DNA from: Sphaerolaimus hirsutus
Taxonomy: Eukaryota > Nematoda > Chromadorea > Monhysterida > Sphaerolaimidae
Direction of reading: 5' to 3'
Assembly (NCBI GenBank): GCA_964036195.1
Contig: OZ038455.1
Location: 4,233,855 to 4,297,854 of the forward strand
Length of the DNA: 64,000 bases
Shown: positions 46,201 to 53,400 of the stretch, one piece after another
Layout: each line of letters begins with the position of its first letter
Position numbering within the stretch: the stretch's first letter is position 1
The notes under the pieces: model-generated
What the model saw: only the letters and a program-made list of their open reading frames with translations
Database searches by the model: none
What the model was told of the DNA's origin: nothing
Made by a program: the position numbers and the translations under genes

Positions 46201-48500
46201 GTGATTGAGTGATTTTTTTCAAAAAATATCATTTTTATGTCAACTTATTATGTACATATATCGCCTTTTGTTGAACATTTGACTTCAAGTGAAGTTCAGC
46301 ATGGAATAGTGCTTAAATAAAATGTAATAATATAGTAAATAAAGAGAAAGCTAATACATTAACAGTGGTGTTAGACACTGTAGAGGTATGCAGAAGCATA
46401 TTGGCTGGATATTATATACTACACTGGCATATCACGGCTTATTATTACATGGTGACATGAATAAATGGAAGCTTTTACACTAAAAATGTCTCAAAACCCA
46501 TGAAAACACTATCAATGGTAATGTGCATGAGAAATTGCGCGCTTGCGCGCAAAAAAAATTGCAAAATACCTAGTGCATGTCTACCAAAAAATTTTTACTT
46601 TTGATTTTTTAAAATTAAAATCAGTTTCCACTAGGGTGTCAAATTTCCGTTTTCCGTTTTCCGTTTCCGTTTTCCGCAGGCAAATTTTTTCCGTTTTCCA
46701 TTCCGTTTTCCGGCTGCTGACATTTTTTTCCGTTTTCCGTTCCGTTTTCCGGCAAATCTTTTTTCCGTTTCCGTTTTTCCGGCTCATTTTCCGTTTTCCG
46801 GCTCAATTTTCAGTTTTTCCGCCTTTTTTCCATTTTCCGCCTCAATTTCCAGTTTTTCCGCCTTTTTTCTATTTTCTGCCTCAATTTTCCATTTTTGCGC
46901 CTCATTTTACCTTTTTCTGGCTCAACTTTCTGTTTTCTGATCAGCCAAACTGGTAAAAATTCATGCAGATTGTCAATGATGTGAAAAATTTTCTGTTTCC
47001 AGCAAAATTACTGCAAATTTTTTCCACTTCCAGCAAAATTTCAGCAAATTTTATCCATTTTCCAGCAAAATTTCAGCAATTTTTTTCCATTTCTGTGCAA
47101 ATTTGATTTTTCCGTTTCCGTTTTTCCGGCCTCTTTTTCCGTTTTCCGGCCGCTGAAATTTTTTTTTCCATTTCCGTTTCCGTTTTCCGCCAAGTGCAAA
47201 TTTTTTTCCGTTTTCCGTTCCGTTTTCCGGTCGCTGAAAAAAATTTTCCGTTTCCGTTTTCCGTAAAAAAATTTTTTTGACACCCTAGTTTCCACCATTT
47301 GATTTTATTTTTTTTTAAATAAGATTTAAAAAAAAAAGTTTAAAAAATCAAGTGCCAACCCTAGTGACAACCAGTATAGAGTGAACACTGATGAATCAAA
47401 ATTTGATTACTTACCGATTTCCACACTTGAATATTAGTCTCGATAAACTCGAAAATCGCCGCACATTCATCCGTAGATTTCGCTTCTAAAATATCGCTCA
47501 GCATCAACAGTGGCGTCATGGCACCGAGACGCTCTGAATTTAAAAAAAAATGTATTAAAAAAACTATTTTAAAAACTATTTCAAAAAACAAACTCGAAGG
47601 GACGGATTTAGCGGCGAATGCAACCAATTGCAATAATTCATCGGTGCTAGTACCTTCCTGAAATCGAGAAAACGATCAATAGTACCATATCAAAAAATAT
47701 ATATTCAGGATAAAAGAATGGCAATAGTTAAATTTTCAATTAAGTCGCGATCCCGTTTGAACCCTAGCTACTACCAGGAACACACGTAGGATACATGTAG
47801 ATTTGGAGGGACTTTTGCGCGATTCCACACGTCGTGGTAATGATTACCGAATTTCATCAAAATACTCAAAAGGGGTTTATTTTTACAGAGTGGAAATTTC
47901 GAGGGGGGGGTATTATTCCGTCAAAAATGTTCAAGAAATTCATAGTAAGGAGTACGCTTTTGTATACCGAAAACCGACAATCAATGTGTCCAAATAGGGT
48001 ATATTTGGACATATTTATCAGTGCATCGCTACACAAACTAGTCATGTGCAGCTGCGATGCAAACTGCGGGCAATATAAACATCATGTACACTGCATTCAT
48101 GGTGTACATAATTCCAAACGGGGGTATTTCGAGGAAGGGTGTTTTTCCCAGTTCGAAAACACCTGGGGGTATTTCGAGGAAATACGGTAATTTCAATTTT
48201 TCTCCGAAATCACGATTAGCTATCTAACTGAAACCTCGTGAATGTCCAAACCTATATCACAAGCAAAAAACATACCTTTAATTTGCCTATACCAACTGTT
48301 CGGAAGGCCAAATCGCATTCCGTTTGCATATGTTTAAGCCTGAAAAAAACATATAGGACGAAAAAATTGTTGGCAAGTCGCCAATATACGTTTCAGTGTA
48401 TTTAGGCACGTAAAATAAACACCCACCCGAATTTTTTGGTAATTCCACCTGCGATTTCGTCCAACGCAGAATCATCATGACGTTTTATAGCATCCTCCAT
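30985..48500 (-). CDS. THOC1: THOC1, THO complex subunit 1 (18 exons)
   Basis: Nuclear THO/TREX subunit that couples transcription to mRNA export. Identified by colinear similarity to animal THOC1 through its whole length, with a C-terminal death domain. Exons on the minus strand: 48500-48427, 48339-48276, 47657-47594, 47533-47415, 44627-44483, 43491-43227, 42977-42866, 42554-42375, 42285-42238, 40870-40761, 40407-40284, 40013-39907, 38748-38563, 34893-34734, 33869-33668, 32879 into the gap at 32741, 31938-31807, 31206-30985. All resolved junction phases agree. Diagnostic motifs are LLRICNDLMKRLSR, YFAKYLTSQK, LQLSDVQFRRY, WNSWKNDGC and MGNAELTRLW. The start is the first ATG of exon 1, with a stop upstream in frame. 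Sequence is missing at the assembly gap inside the death domain. Introns range from 60 nt to 3.7 kb and are filled with MITEs, but no THOC1 intron is an introner. Confidence 0.95.
31252..31587. mobile_element. CCGTATTTCCTCGAA-family element
   Basis: ATACCGTATATCCTCGAATA to TATTCAGGGATATACGGTA, in the last THOC1 intron. Confidence 0.75.
31807..31938 (-). CDS. THOC1: THOC1 exon 17, second half of death domain
   Basis: ALNVLSSWVESNGEKATVKK then LSNLLLDCNLVTPEIISML, the death-domain helices 4-6 with the typical W..G..AT pattern. Phase 0 to 0. Confidence 0.92.
32433..32541. repeat. Palindrome at the assembly gap
   Basis: AAACAGTTTCACCAAACTTT is met again in reverse as AAAGTTTGGTGAAACTGTTT ending at the first N. 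Arms of about 42 bases around a short spacer. Confidence 0.85.
32542..32741. other. Assembly gap
   Basis: About 200 N, probably an arbitrary length. It removes the 3' end of THOC1 exon 16. Confidence 0.99.
32742..32879 (-). CDS. THOC1: THOC1 exon 16, first half of death domain, runs into the gap
   Basis: LVTEEQLEKVSKSIAPSWAL then LAQKLEWSDDALKAMHTKRG, a death-domain start (helices 1-3), matching VTGEQIEVFANKLGEQWKIL. The 3' end is lost in the N run. Confidence 0.88.
33000..33650. repeat. GATA-rich dispersed repeat
   Basis: Repeated ATAGATAGATAGCTGGGCGG with G-runs. An inverted relative is at about 41650-42190. In THOC1 intron 32880-33667. Confidence 0.7.
33668..33869 (-). CDS. THOC1: THOC1 exon 15 (coiled coil)
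   Basis: Sixty-seven codons, highly charged and helical: EIVENKKKRELQIEQEAQAK and KKQQEMEEMEKKQAENV. It sits where vertebrate THOC1 has a shorter acidic linker, so the coiled coil is lengthened here. Phase 0 to 1. Confidence 0.8.
33965..34377. mobile_element. hAT-like element, CAGGGACGTAGCC ends
   Basis: CAGGGACGTAGCCAGGATTT to GGCTAAGTCCTTG, flanked by ATGTAAAC and ACGTAAAC. In a THOC1 intron. Confidence 0.85.
34734..34893 (-). CDS. THOC1: THOC1 exon 14
   Basis: ANWQWRLARHMSLW then LQLWVRKAAEGFE, similar to NYGWRALRLLARRSP. Phase 2 to 0. The upstream intron is 3.7 kb of nested MITEs. Confidence 0.88.
35312..36985. mobile_element. hAT-type composite, TAGGGTTCAAACG ends, GGGACC core
   Basis: TAGGGTTCAAACGGGACC to GGTCCCGTTTGAACCCTA with exact 8-bp duplication CGCTAGTG (35304-35311, 36986-36993). 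Contains the CGATATT element 35834-36689 and a second partial TAGGTTCAAACGAG start near 36763. Confidence 0.85.
35834..36689. mobile_element. hAT-type MITE with CGATATT core, nested
   Basis: TAGGGTTCAAACGATATC to ATCGTTTGAACCCTA, exact 8-bp duplication CTAATACA. Core is repeated TATCGATATTCGATATT at both ends around a unique AT-rich centre. Confidence 0.92.
37303..38066. mobile_element. TACTCGGCGG element holding an inverted-repeat insertion
   Basis: TACTCGGCGGATATCAC at left, GGTCCGCCGAGTA at right, with TATGGAAACCTACCATAAC. Interrupted by 37492-38045. Confidence 0.8.
37492..38045. mobile_element. Long inverted-repeat element, CAGGGGTGGGCATC ends
   Basis: CAGGGGTGGGCATCTTCAGT to its complement ending CACCCCTG; arms of about 200 bases (AGTCTACTC/GAGTAGACT, CAAACGGCCAC). 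Confidence 0.87.
38065..38516. mobile_element. hAT-type MITE, GGGATC core
   Basis: TAGGGTTCAAACGGGATT to ATCCCGTTTGAACCCTA, exact 8-bp duplication CCGCCGAG. It landed in the terminal repeat of the element 37303-38066. Confidence 0.93.
38563..38748 (-). CDS. THOC1: THOC1 exon 13
   Basis: MGNAELTRLWRQAP and PTMEEFLVEPVEQLDD, matching MGNEELTRLWNLCP and PTLEEFFEEAIEQAD. Phase 2 to 2. Confidence 0.94.
38970..39761. mobile_element. hAT-type MITE, CAGAGTTG ends
   Basis: CAGAGTTGCGAAAGCG to TAACAACTCTG, exact 8-bp duplication GTTTCTAC. Core repeats TACGCTTACGC and CCCGGGTA. In THOC1 intron 38749-39906. Confidence 0.9.
39907..40013 (-). CDS. THOC1: THOC1 exon 12
   Basis: TWNSWKNDGCKDFAQIAADK, matching NWNSWKNEGCPSF. 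The donor AA|gttggt joins VRK-K-RTRAF, like IRKRTAPEDF. Phase 0 to 2. Confidence 0.92.
40284..40407 (-). CDS. THOC1: THOC1 exon 11
   Basis: KHLASPMDEIQTKWIERTME then ETHPNGKQFANTVK, matching LTDEQSLWIEDTTKS and NPPDGERFSKMV. Phase 2 to 0. Confidence 0.92.
40498..40634. mobile_element. MITE with CACGCTAGTTGACATCG ends, copy 2
   Basis: Same terminal repeat as 1-149 with a different core (GGTGCCGATCCC palindrome). In the THOC1 intron 40408-40760. Confidence 0.8.
40761..40870 (-). CDS. THOC1: THOC1 exon 10
   Basis: LFQLQLSDVQFRRYVLVQFV then LQFLTTPSKARES, matching LMDLQLSDSNFRRHILLQYL. The donor CG|gtattt gives the phase needed by the next exon. Confidence 0.93.
40913..41586. mobile_element. 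hAT-type MITE, TAGGGTTGG ends
   Basis: TAGGGTTGGAAAAAAAAG to ATCGGCCAACCCTA, exact 8-bp duplication GTCATATA (40905-40912, 41587-41594). Interior is nearly the same as 44731-45205. Confidence 0.92.
41650..42190. repeat. Inverted copy of the GATA-rich dispersed repeat
   Basis: CCGCCCAGCTATCTATTTAT and CGGAGGCAAAATTTTGGG mirror the block at 33000-33650. Confidence 0.7.
42238..42285 (-). CDS. THOC1: THOC1 exon 9
   Basis: AGLEDVYFAKYLTSQK, 16 codons, matching GGEHVYFAKFLTSEK. Phase 0 to 0. Confidence 0.93.
42375..42554 (-). CDS. THOC1: THOC1 exon 8
   Basis: NTTAVLDVLSTYKV then a Pro/Glu repeat (PEPELKPESELKQEPESE). This 60-codon exon is longer and more acidic than the vertebrate segment. Phase 0 to 0. 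Confidence 0.85.
42866..42977 (-). CDS. THOC1: THOC1 exon 7
   Basis: PYDFALYGRFWQLQKGF, matching PIDYNLYRKFWSLQDYF. Phase 2 to 0. Confidence 0.93.
43083..43192. mobile_element. Short TATACTCGGCGG element
   Basis: TATACTCGGCGGACATCACA to GACCCGCCGAGTATA around a G-run. Between THOC1 exons 6 and 7. Confidence 0.82.
43227..43491 (-). CDS. THOC1: THOC1 exon 6 (acidic linker)
   Basis: Begins LNLPSNFNIENVTVFDSE, matching LNLQSQFNLENVTVFN, then a Ser/Glu-rich segment, HGEVEDGEMAEANAEKIEDP, like vertebrate EEGEMGDEEAP. Phase 1 to 2. Confidence 0.93.
43518..44087. mobile_element. hAT-like element, CAGGGACGTATC ends
   Basis: CAGGGACGTATCTAGGATTT to CTGGATACGTCCTTG, flanked by TGTAAATA and TGTAAATG. 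Contains GGCGCC hairpins. Confidence 0.85.
43618..43727. mobile_element. Family B fragment
   Basis: GGCGAAGCGAAGTAAAA and TTGCTTTTGCCATTTCACTT arms without ends, lying inside the hAT-like element 43518-44087. Confidence 0.5.
44129..44270. mobile_element. Short hAT-like element
   Basis: CAAGGGCGTATCCAGGGG to GCTCAAAAATCCCTT, G-run and C-run interior. Confidence 0.65.
44483..44627 (-). CDS. THOC1: THOC1 exon 5
   Basis: IHLLRICNDLMKRLSR then LCGRILIFLARYFPLGEKSG, near identical to the family. Phase 0 to 1. Confidence 0.95.
44685..45205. mobile_element. TAGGGTTGG MITE lacking its right end
   Basis: Starts TAGGGTTGGAAAAAAAACG; interior matches 41019-41505 closely. No matching CCAACCCTA end. Confidence 0.75.
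45803..46005. mobile_element. Inverted-repeat element, AAAGTGACCACGTGCGGTT ends
   Basis: AAGTGACCACGTGCGGTTAG and CGCACGTGGTCACTTT ends; the interior GTCGGTTCGGAC is shared with 48883-49118. Confidence 0.8.
46632..47287. mobile_element. hAT-type MITE, TAGGGTGTCAA ends, nested
   Basis: TAGGGTGTCAAATTTCCG to TTTGACACCCTA, exact 8-bp duplication GTTTCCAC. TTTCCG core. Confidence 0.93.
47415..47533 (-). CDS. THOC1: THOC1 exon 4
   Basis: RLGAMTPLLMLSDILEAKST then FEFIETNIQVWKS, matching TPFVLLGDVLDCL and FTFVEKNVATWKS. Phase 1 to 0, donor TCG|gtaagt. Confidence 0.93.
47594..47657 (-). CDS. THOC1: THOC1 exon 3
   Basis: EGTSTDELLQLVAFAAKSVP, phase 0 to 1. The following intron is only 60 nt (47534-47593). 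Confidence 0.85.
47844..48189. mobile_element. CCGTATTTCCTCGAA-family element
   Basis: TTACCGAATTTCATCAAAAT to TATTTCGAGGAAATACGGTA, in THOC1 intron 2. Confidence 0.8.
48276..48339 (-). CDS. THOC1: THOC1 exon 2
   Basis: LKHMQTECDLAFRTVGIGKL, phase 2 to 0, similar to CTLDQAFRGILEEE of vertebrate THOC1. Confidence 0.85.
48427..48500 (-). CDS. THOC1: THOC1 exon 1
   Basis: MEDAIKRHDDSALDEIAGGI, donor GG|gtgggt, phase 2. The region upstream is in frame back to a TAA but lacks another ATG. Confidence 0.8.
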
Positions 48501-50264
48501 TTTCGGAGGGAAATAACGAGCCAAATTGAAACCGACGCAAACTTCACTTCGTTCTTCGTTTTTTTTTTAACGGAAAACTAGTTTAGGATACCATGTCATG
48601 TATCACAAAACAGACAATGCTTTTGAAGGTGCTGCAATGCAATGCATGAAATTCTGCATAAAATGTGTTGTAAATAAAAAATATTTCTGCTTACAATGGT
48701 TGTACTTGAGATCCGCGTTCGTATAAATCCACTCATCTATGAATCTTAAACAAGGTATCCCTTTCCTTCATTTGATTTCATAAAGAAAAACGAAATATTT
48801 TGAATTTTTGGAGATTGTACTTGTAAAGTGTTACTCCGCTGGTACTCCGCGCACTCGCTGTTACTCCGCCAGCCTACATCGTTGGCGCACCGCACACTGC
48901 AAAGTGTAACGATTGGGTCCGGACGTTTTGATTTCCGCCCGGGCAGAATTATAAAGTCAGTTCGGACGATTTTATTTACGACACATCTAAAAAACTACTG
49001 AAAATTGGGTCGGTTCGGACTATTTTTTATTCCACCCCTTTTTAACTCCGCCTTTGAATTCCACCCATGCAAAAATCGTCCGAACTTCCCGTTACACTTT
49101 GCAGTTTGCGGTGCGCCATTAAACCGCACGCGAATTTGGCTCGACCGCGCGTGTCGTTTTCTGTATACAAACTTGTGATTGTTACGAACTTTTCGAAGCC
49201 CATCACGCGCACTGTAAGGCGGATTGAAATTCAGTTTTCAAGTTACCTATTCGCTTTTTTTATGTATTTTGGTTGCATTGTCCGCGCAACAGAAAACATT
49301 GTACCTTTTTTATTTTCATAGCAAGTGTATTATTTTTTATTAAGATTAATTAAAATTCGCATTGGCTATAGTTTTTTACCTTGAATCGACTCGCCATTCA
49401 AAGCCAAGCGGTTTTGTGAAAAGTACATTCAACAATCAAAATTTAAATTGGAGTCACACACAATCGGAATGACAATCACGCAACGATTACATGGGGACTT
49501 CCGTTCCAAAAGTTCACAAGCGCCAAATACAGAAAAATCGAGTTAGCTGTGGATTCGACATCCACGTATAATTCTTCCCATTTTGGTAAAAAATCAGTGT
49601 TATAGTCCATTTCGTTCCCGAGATACAGTGGTACCGTTTTCCAGAAAAATCACAATTTTCATTTCGTAAGTGCACATATCCATGTCGGACCACCGGAGTT
49701 TCATTTCATAAGTGCACATAATGTTTCAACCAAAAAAAAGTTTCATTTCCAAAAGTGCACGCGTGCTCCGGATCGCTCGCGAAGAGCCGGCCGGATTTCC
49801 CATACAAAATAAAGTTTCATTTCCAAATGTGCATACGTGAATTTCCAAATTTATTTTGCTCTATAAATCAAGTACGGGTATAAATATAGATCTGAAAATT
49901 TAGGTTTGTGTACTTCTCGAAAAGGGCTTGTCAGTGGTGTAATTGGTTTTGCCCTGCGATGCACCGTTGGGAAGTTATTTACATTTCAAATTCAAATTTT
50001 CAAATTAACTCCTTATTTTGGGTGGTTTACAAAATATGACATAACTCCCAAAATATTTACCAGCCGACAAAATTGTCTACAAATTGTCTACAAAAATTAT
50101 AGACAAATGTCCGAGATATCTGAAAAGTGCAGGGCAAGCTTTGTCGCCCAAACATGGCGCTGGTGGGCCAGCGCCAAACTTTAAAATGCGATTTTGAAAA
50201 ATCGAAAAATCTGGATATGTTAACTTTTGGAATGAAAGTCCCCACATTCTAAAATCACCGAAAA
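48501..50264. other. Spacer between elongase stop and THOC1 start
   Basis: About 1.8 kb. Contains an inverted-repeat element (48883-49118) and four copies of a TTTCATTT(C)n..AGTGCACAT motif at about 49655-49835. The THOC1 promoter should lie here, but I see no firm motif. Confidence 0.6.
48883..49118. mobile_element. Inverted-repeat element, TGGCGCACCGCA ends
   Basis: TGGCGCACCGCACACTGCAA and TTGCAGTTTGCGGTGCGCCA ends. Confidence 0.8.
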
Positions 50265-50449
50265 TCACTCTTTGTGTTCCTTTTCACCAGACTTGGCACT
50301 CTTCCAAATATATGCATCAGCAAAATATTTGGCAAAAAGGCAAAAATAGCTGAGGTATATAAGGACGCAAAAGTAAAGGTTTTTCCATGATTGCTGGCAG
50401 ACATGACCCTTGATTTTTGCATTGTATACCACTGCAGTCACCAACATAC
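50265..50449 (-). CDS. Elongase terminal exon
   Basis: MLVTAVVYNAKIKG, then YLSYFCLFAKYFADAYI and a Lys-rich end, KSGEKEHKE with TGA. The basic C-terminus fits an ER-retention tail. Confidence 0.93.
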
Positions 50450-53400
50450 CTGCGTTTTTTAAAATTTGCTTTTAATTAAAGTCCATTTAACAAGAATTTA
50501 GAGGTTATCGCCGATTTTCAACTATTTGTCGCTCAATATATTTTTTGATTGATTGCTATGCTCATCTTGAGCGATTTCCATTATTAATTTCAGCTACTTA
50601 CTTACCTGTTTTTTTTTCTACACCTTGAAAAAGATAACACACTGAAAGTCCGTGACCCCCCCCCCCCCCCCCGAGACACCGCAACATCCATCAAAATATC
50701 TTTTCAACAATCTATTCCAGAGATTCCGCTCAAAATAGCCCCCCCCCCCAAAAAAAAAGTCTTAAAATTTACCACCCCTTTCCTGCTCATCCCACATCAT
50801 AAAAAACTGAACACCCCCTCAAATAACCCGCCCAGGGACGTATCCAGGATTTTTGAGCGCGGGGGGCTGCTTGTTTACGGAGGCCGGCGAGGGGGGGGGG
50901 CTCCCCCCCCCCGCCCCCCCCTGGATACGGCCCTGACCCCCCCCCCCCCCAAGAAACCAACCGAACCCCATTTGCATCAATTGACACAGCGTGACGAATG
51001 GAGCGACACTTTGACACGCGCCTCTGAACGTGGCGAAAGTGGCAGCGGCGTAGTAGGCGTACATGAGCGTGTGCACGCTGGGGGCAGTCCCGCACTTTGT
51101 AGAATGCCCTGCAAAATGTCAAGTGTCTGATGGAAAGTGTCATAGTGATGGAAAATGTCCTGGAAAATGGCGAAGAGTGTGCTATTTTGCAGGGCATTTT
51201 ACATGACTTTAAACACTTTGCATGACATTTTACATTTTACACGGCATTTTACAGGGTCCGGGAGTGGCACCAGGCGTTCATGAATAGAAACCAGCGGGAT
51301 GCGGCCGTGTGTTCGATGCCTGCGTTCAGGGGGCTGGCATTTCCCACATATCCCAGTGCGCATGTAATTCAGCATTACCGTATTTGCTTGAATAATGCCC
51401 CCATGTTGGACGTGTGAGGACAAAATTCCCCTTCAAGTAATTCCTCCTTCAGGTAGATGATCAATTTGTTGGGTCCAATTTGGATAGATATTGCATGTGA
51501 CATTGTTAATGAAGCTTATTTTGTGAAATTAGTTGATGGAAACATGCTTAAAAATTTGATGAGATGACAATTTTCCCTTGAATAGACCCCTCACAAAAAA
51601 GTCTGACAAAAAACATCACCCAGGGGGACTATTCAAGCAAATGCTGTAGATGCATCGTTCATGCACCCAATGTGGGTGTACACGCTAGTTTACCAATGCG
51701 GCACGTCGATCAAAAATGTAAACTGAAACGCGACGCGTCGCGCGTCGGTTTACATTTTTGATCGACATGTGTACTTTAGTTTACTGTGGTGTTTCACTTT
51801 CTGGGGTTAGTGGTTTTTGGCAAGTCACAGAAATGCGACGCGTCGCCAGATTATTTTTTATGTGAAACGTAATGGGCAAACTGAATGCAATTTTCAGCGA
51901 CGCGTCGCTAGCGACACGTGCGATGCAGAAAGTGTTGCACATAAGATGTAAACTACTGTTTTATGAATTTCATCTGAATCATGTAATTTGTGCTTGTTAT
52001 AGCATGTATGTCTTATTTTGATGCTTATAATGATTGTTAATTATCATTCTGCTCATAAAGTTGTTACTTTTTGCACTTTAACAGTATGATAGTCGCATGA
52101 AACGCACCGGCAAACTGAACGACTTTTGCGACGCTTGCGACGCTACCATAACCCTGCTCAATTAAAAAAAGGCGACGCGTCGCCAGTTTACTTTTACTGT
52201 TTAACTCTAAATTAAACCGTCGTACATCGTCGCGAGAGTCGCCAAAAATCTCGCAAAATCGTCGCTTTTTCTTGAGTTTGACCGCGACCCCCACCGATTT
52301 CAAAGTAACTTCATTTGTCACTCGTAGGTCGGATTTGAGCCATTTTTTTACTGACATGTGCAGAAAAAAATCGCGGTTTTAATGGTGTTTTTTACAAGTC
52401 CTAACTCTTTTCCAAAAAAATTTATGAATTTTTTAATATTTTGCCATAAATTGTGGCGACGCAGAAAAATGTATAAATTCAAACATATAGTGAACTAAAA
52501 AAGGGAATACATGTAAAAGTTCATACATATAGTAAACTTTAAAAAGGAATACATATAAGATGTTTGTAACCAACAGCTAATAATGTGAGAAATTAAATAA
52601 AATAATATCAGGCATAGTAGAACAATTTACTAGTGCTACAAGCAGTATTTTTGTTTATATCTGCATCTTCTGACTCAAATTGACTCAGCCTGATGTTGTC
52701 CCTCCAGTGTAAATACAAATGTACATTGACAAGAGAGAAGCCAGATAACATGGATCCAATCCCAAATGTGCCAATCCGACGGGACGTTGACGAAAGAGAA
52801 GCGCGCCCCTCAGGGATGCAATCAAGCAGTGGATGATGACGCCCGCCGGTCGTGTTGCGTGGGTGAATCCCGCTGACTGCTGAATTTACAACTATGTTGA
52901 ATATAAAAATCAAACTGAATAATTTCCGTTGCAGTGGCAGTTAGCATTAAAGTGGCACTGGAATGGTAAACTGATGTAACAAATACAAAAAATTCATTTT
53001 CATGCTATCTGCTACAGCTACACTACATTTTTCGCTTGCAACCGGTCATGATGGTCGTTCTGTAGTACACTGTCGTTGAATGGACAATTTTCATTCACTA
53101 TTTGATTTTTGGCTGATTAATTCTTTTTTAATTGTGATTAAATCATAATTCGCCAAGTCTTTTGTTTCACGCTGCAAAAAATTGTGTGATGTGTGCATCT
53201 CATGTTCCTCTTTCATGTGTGATTTTTTTTTTCGCATTCGGGCTTTCCGTTCACATGCTAGTGATTTATTTGCGTTTAATTGAAATAAAATCATAAAAAA
53301 TTGAAAGCTTATATTTCATGTCCGCCGTGTACACCAATCGATAGCGCAATGAAAACTGATAATTTAGAACATTTCAATAAACAAAAAAACGTAACAGGTG

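Larger units (their letters stand above)
45516..47363. mobile_element. hAT-type element of 1.85 kb, TAGGGTTGG ends
   Basis: TAGGGTTGGAAAAGAATC to AAGTGCCAACCCTA, exact 8-bp duplication GTGACAAC (45508-45515, 47364-47371). Holds an inverted-repeat element (45803-46005) and a MITE (46632-47287). No transposase seen. Confidence 0.92.

Noticed and set aside
52064-52357. 97-codon minus-strand frame inside the 2 kb elongase-intron element
   Set aside because: No recognisable domain; it overlaps GCGACGCGTCGC repeats. A transposon remnant is possible but unsupported.
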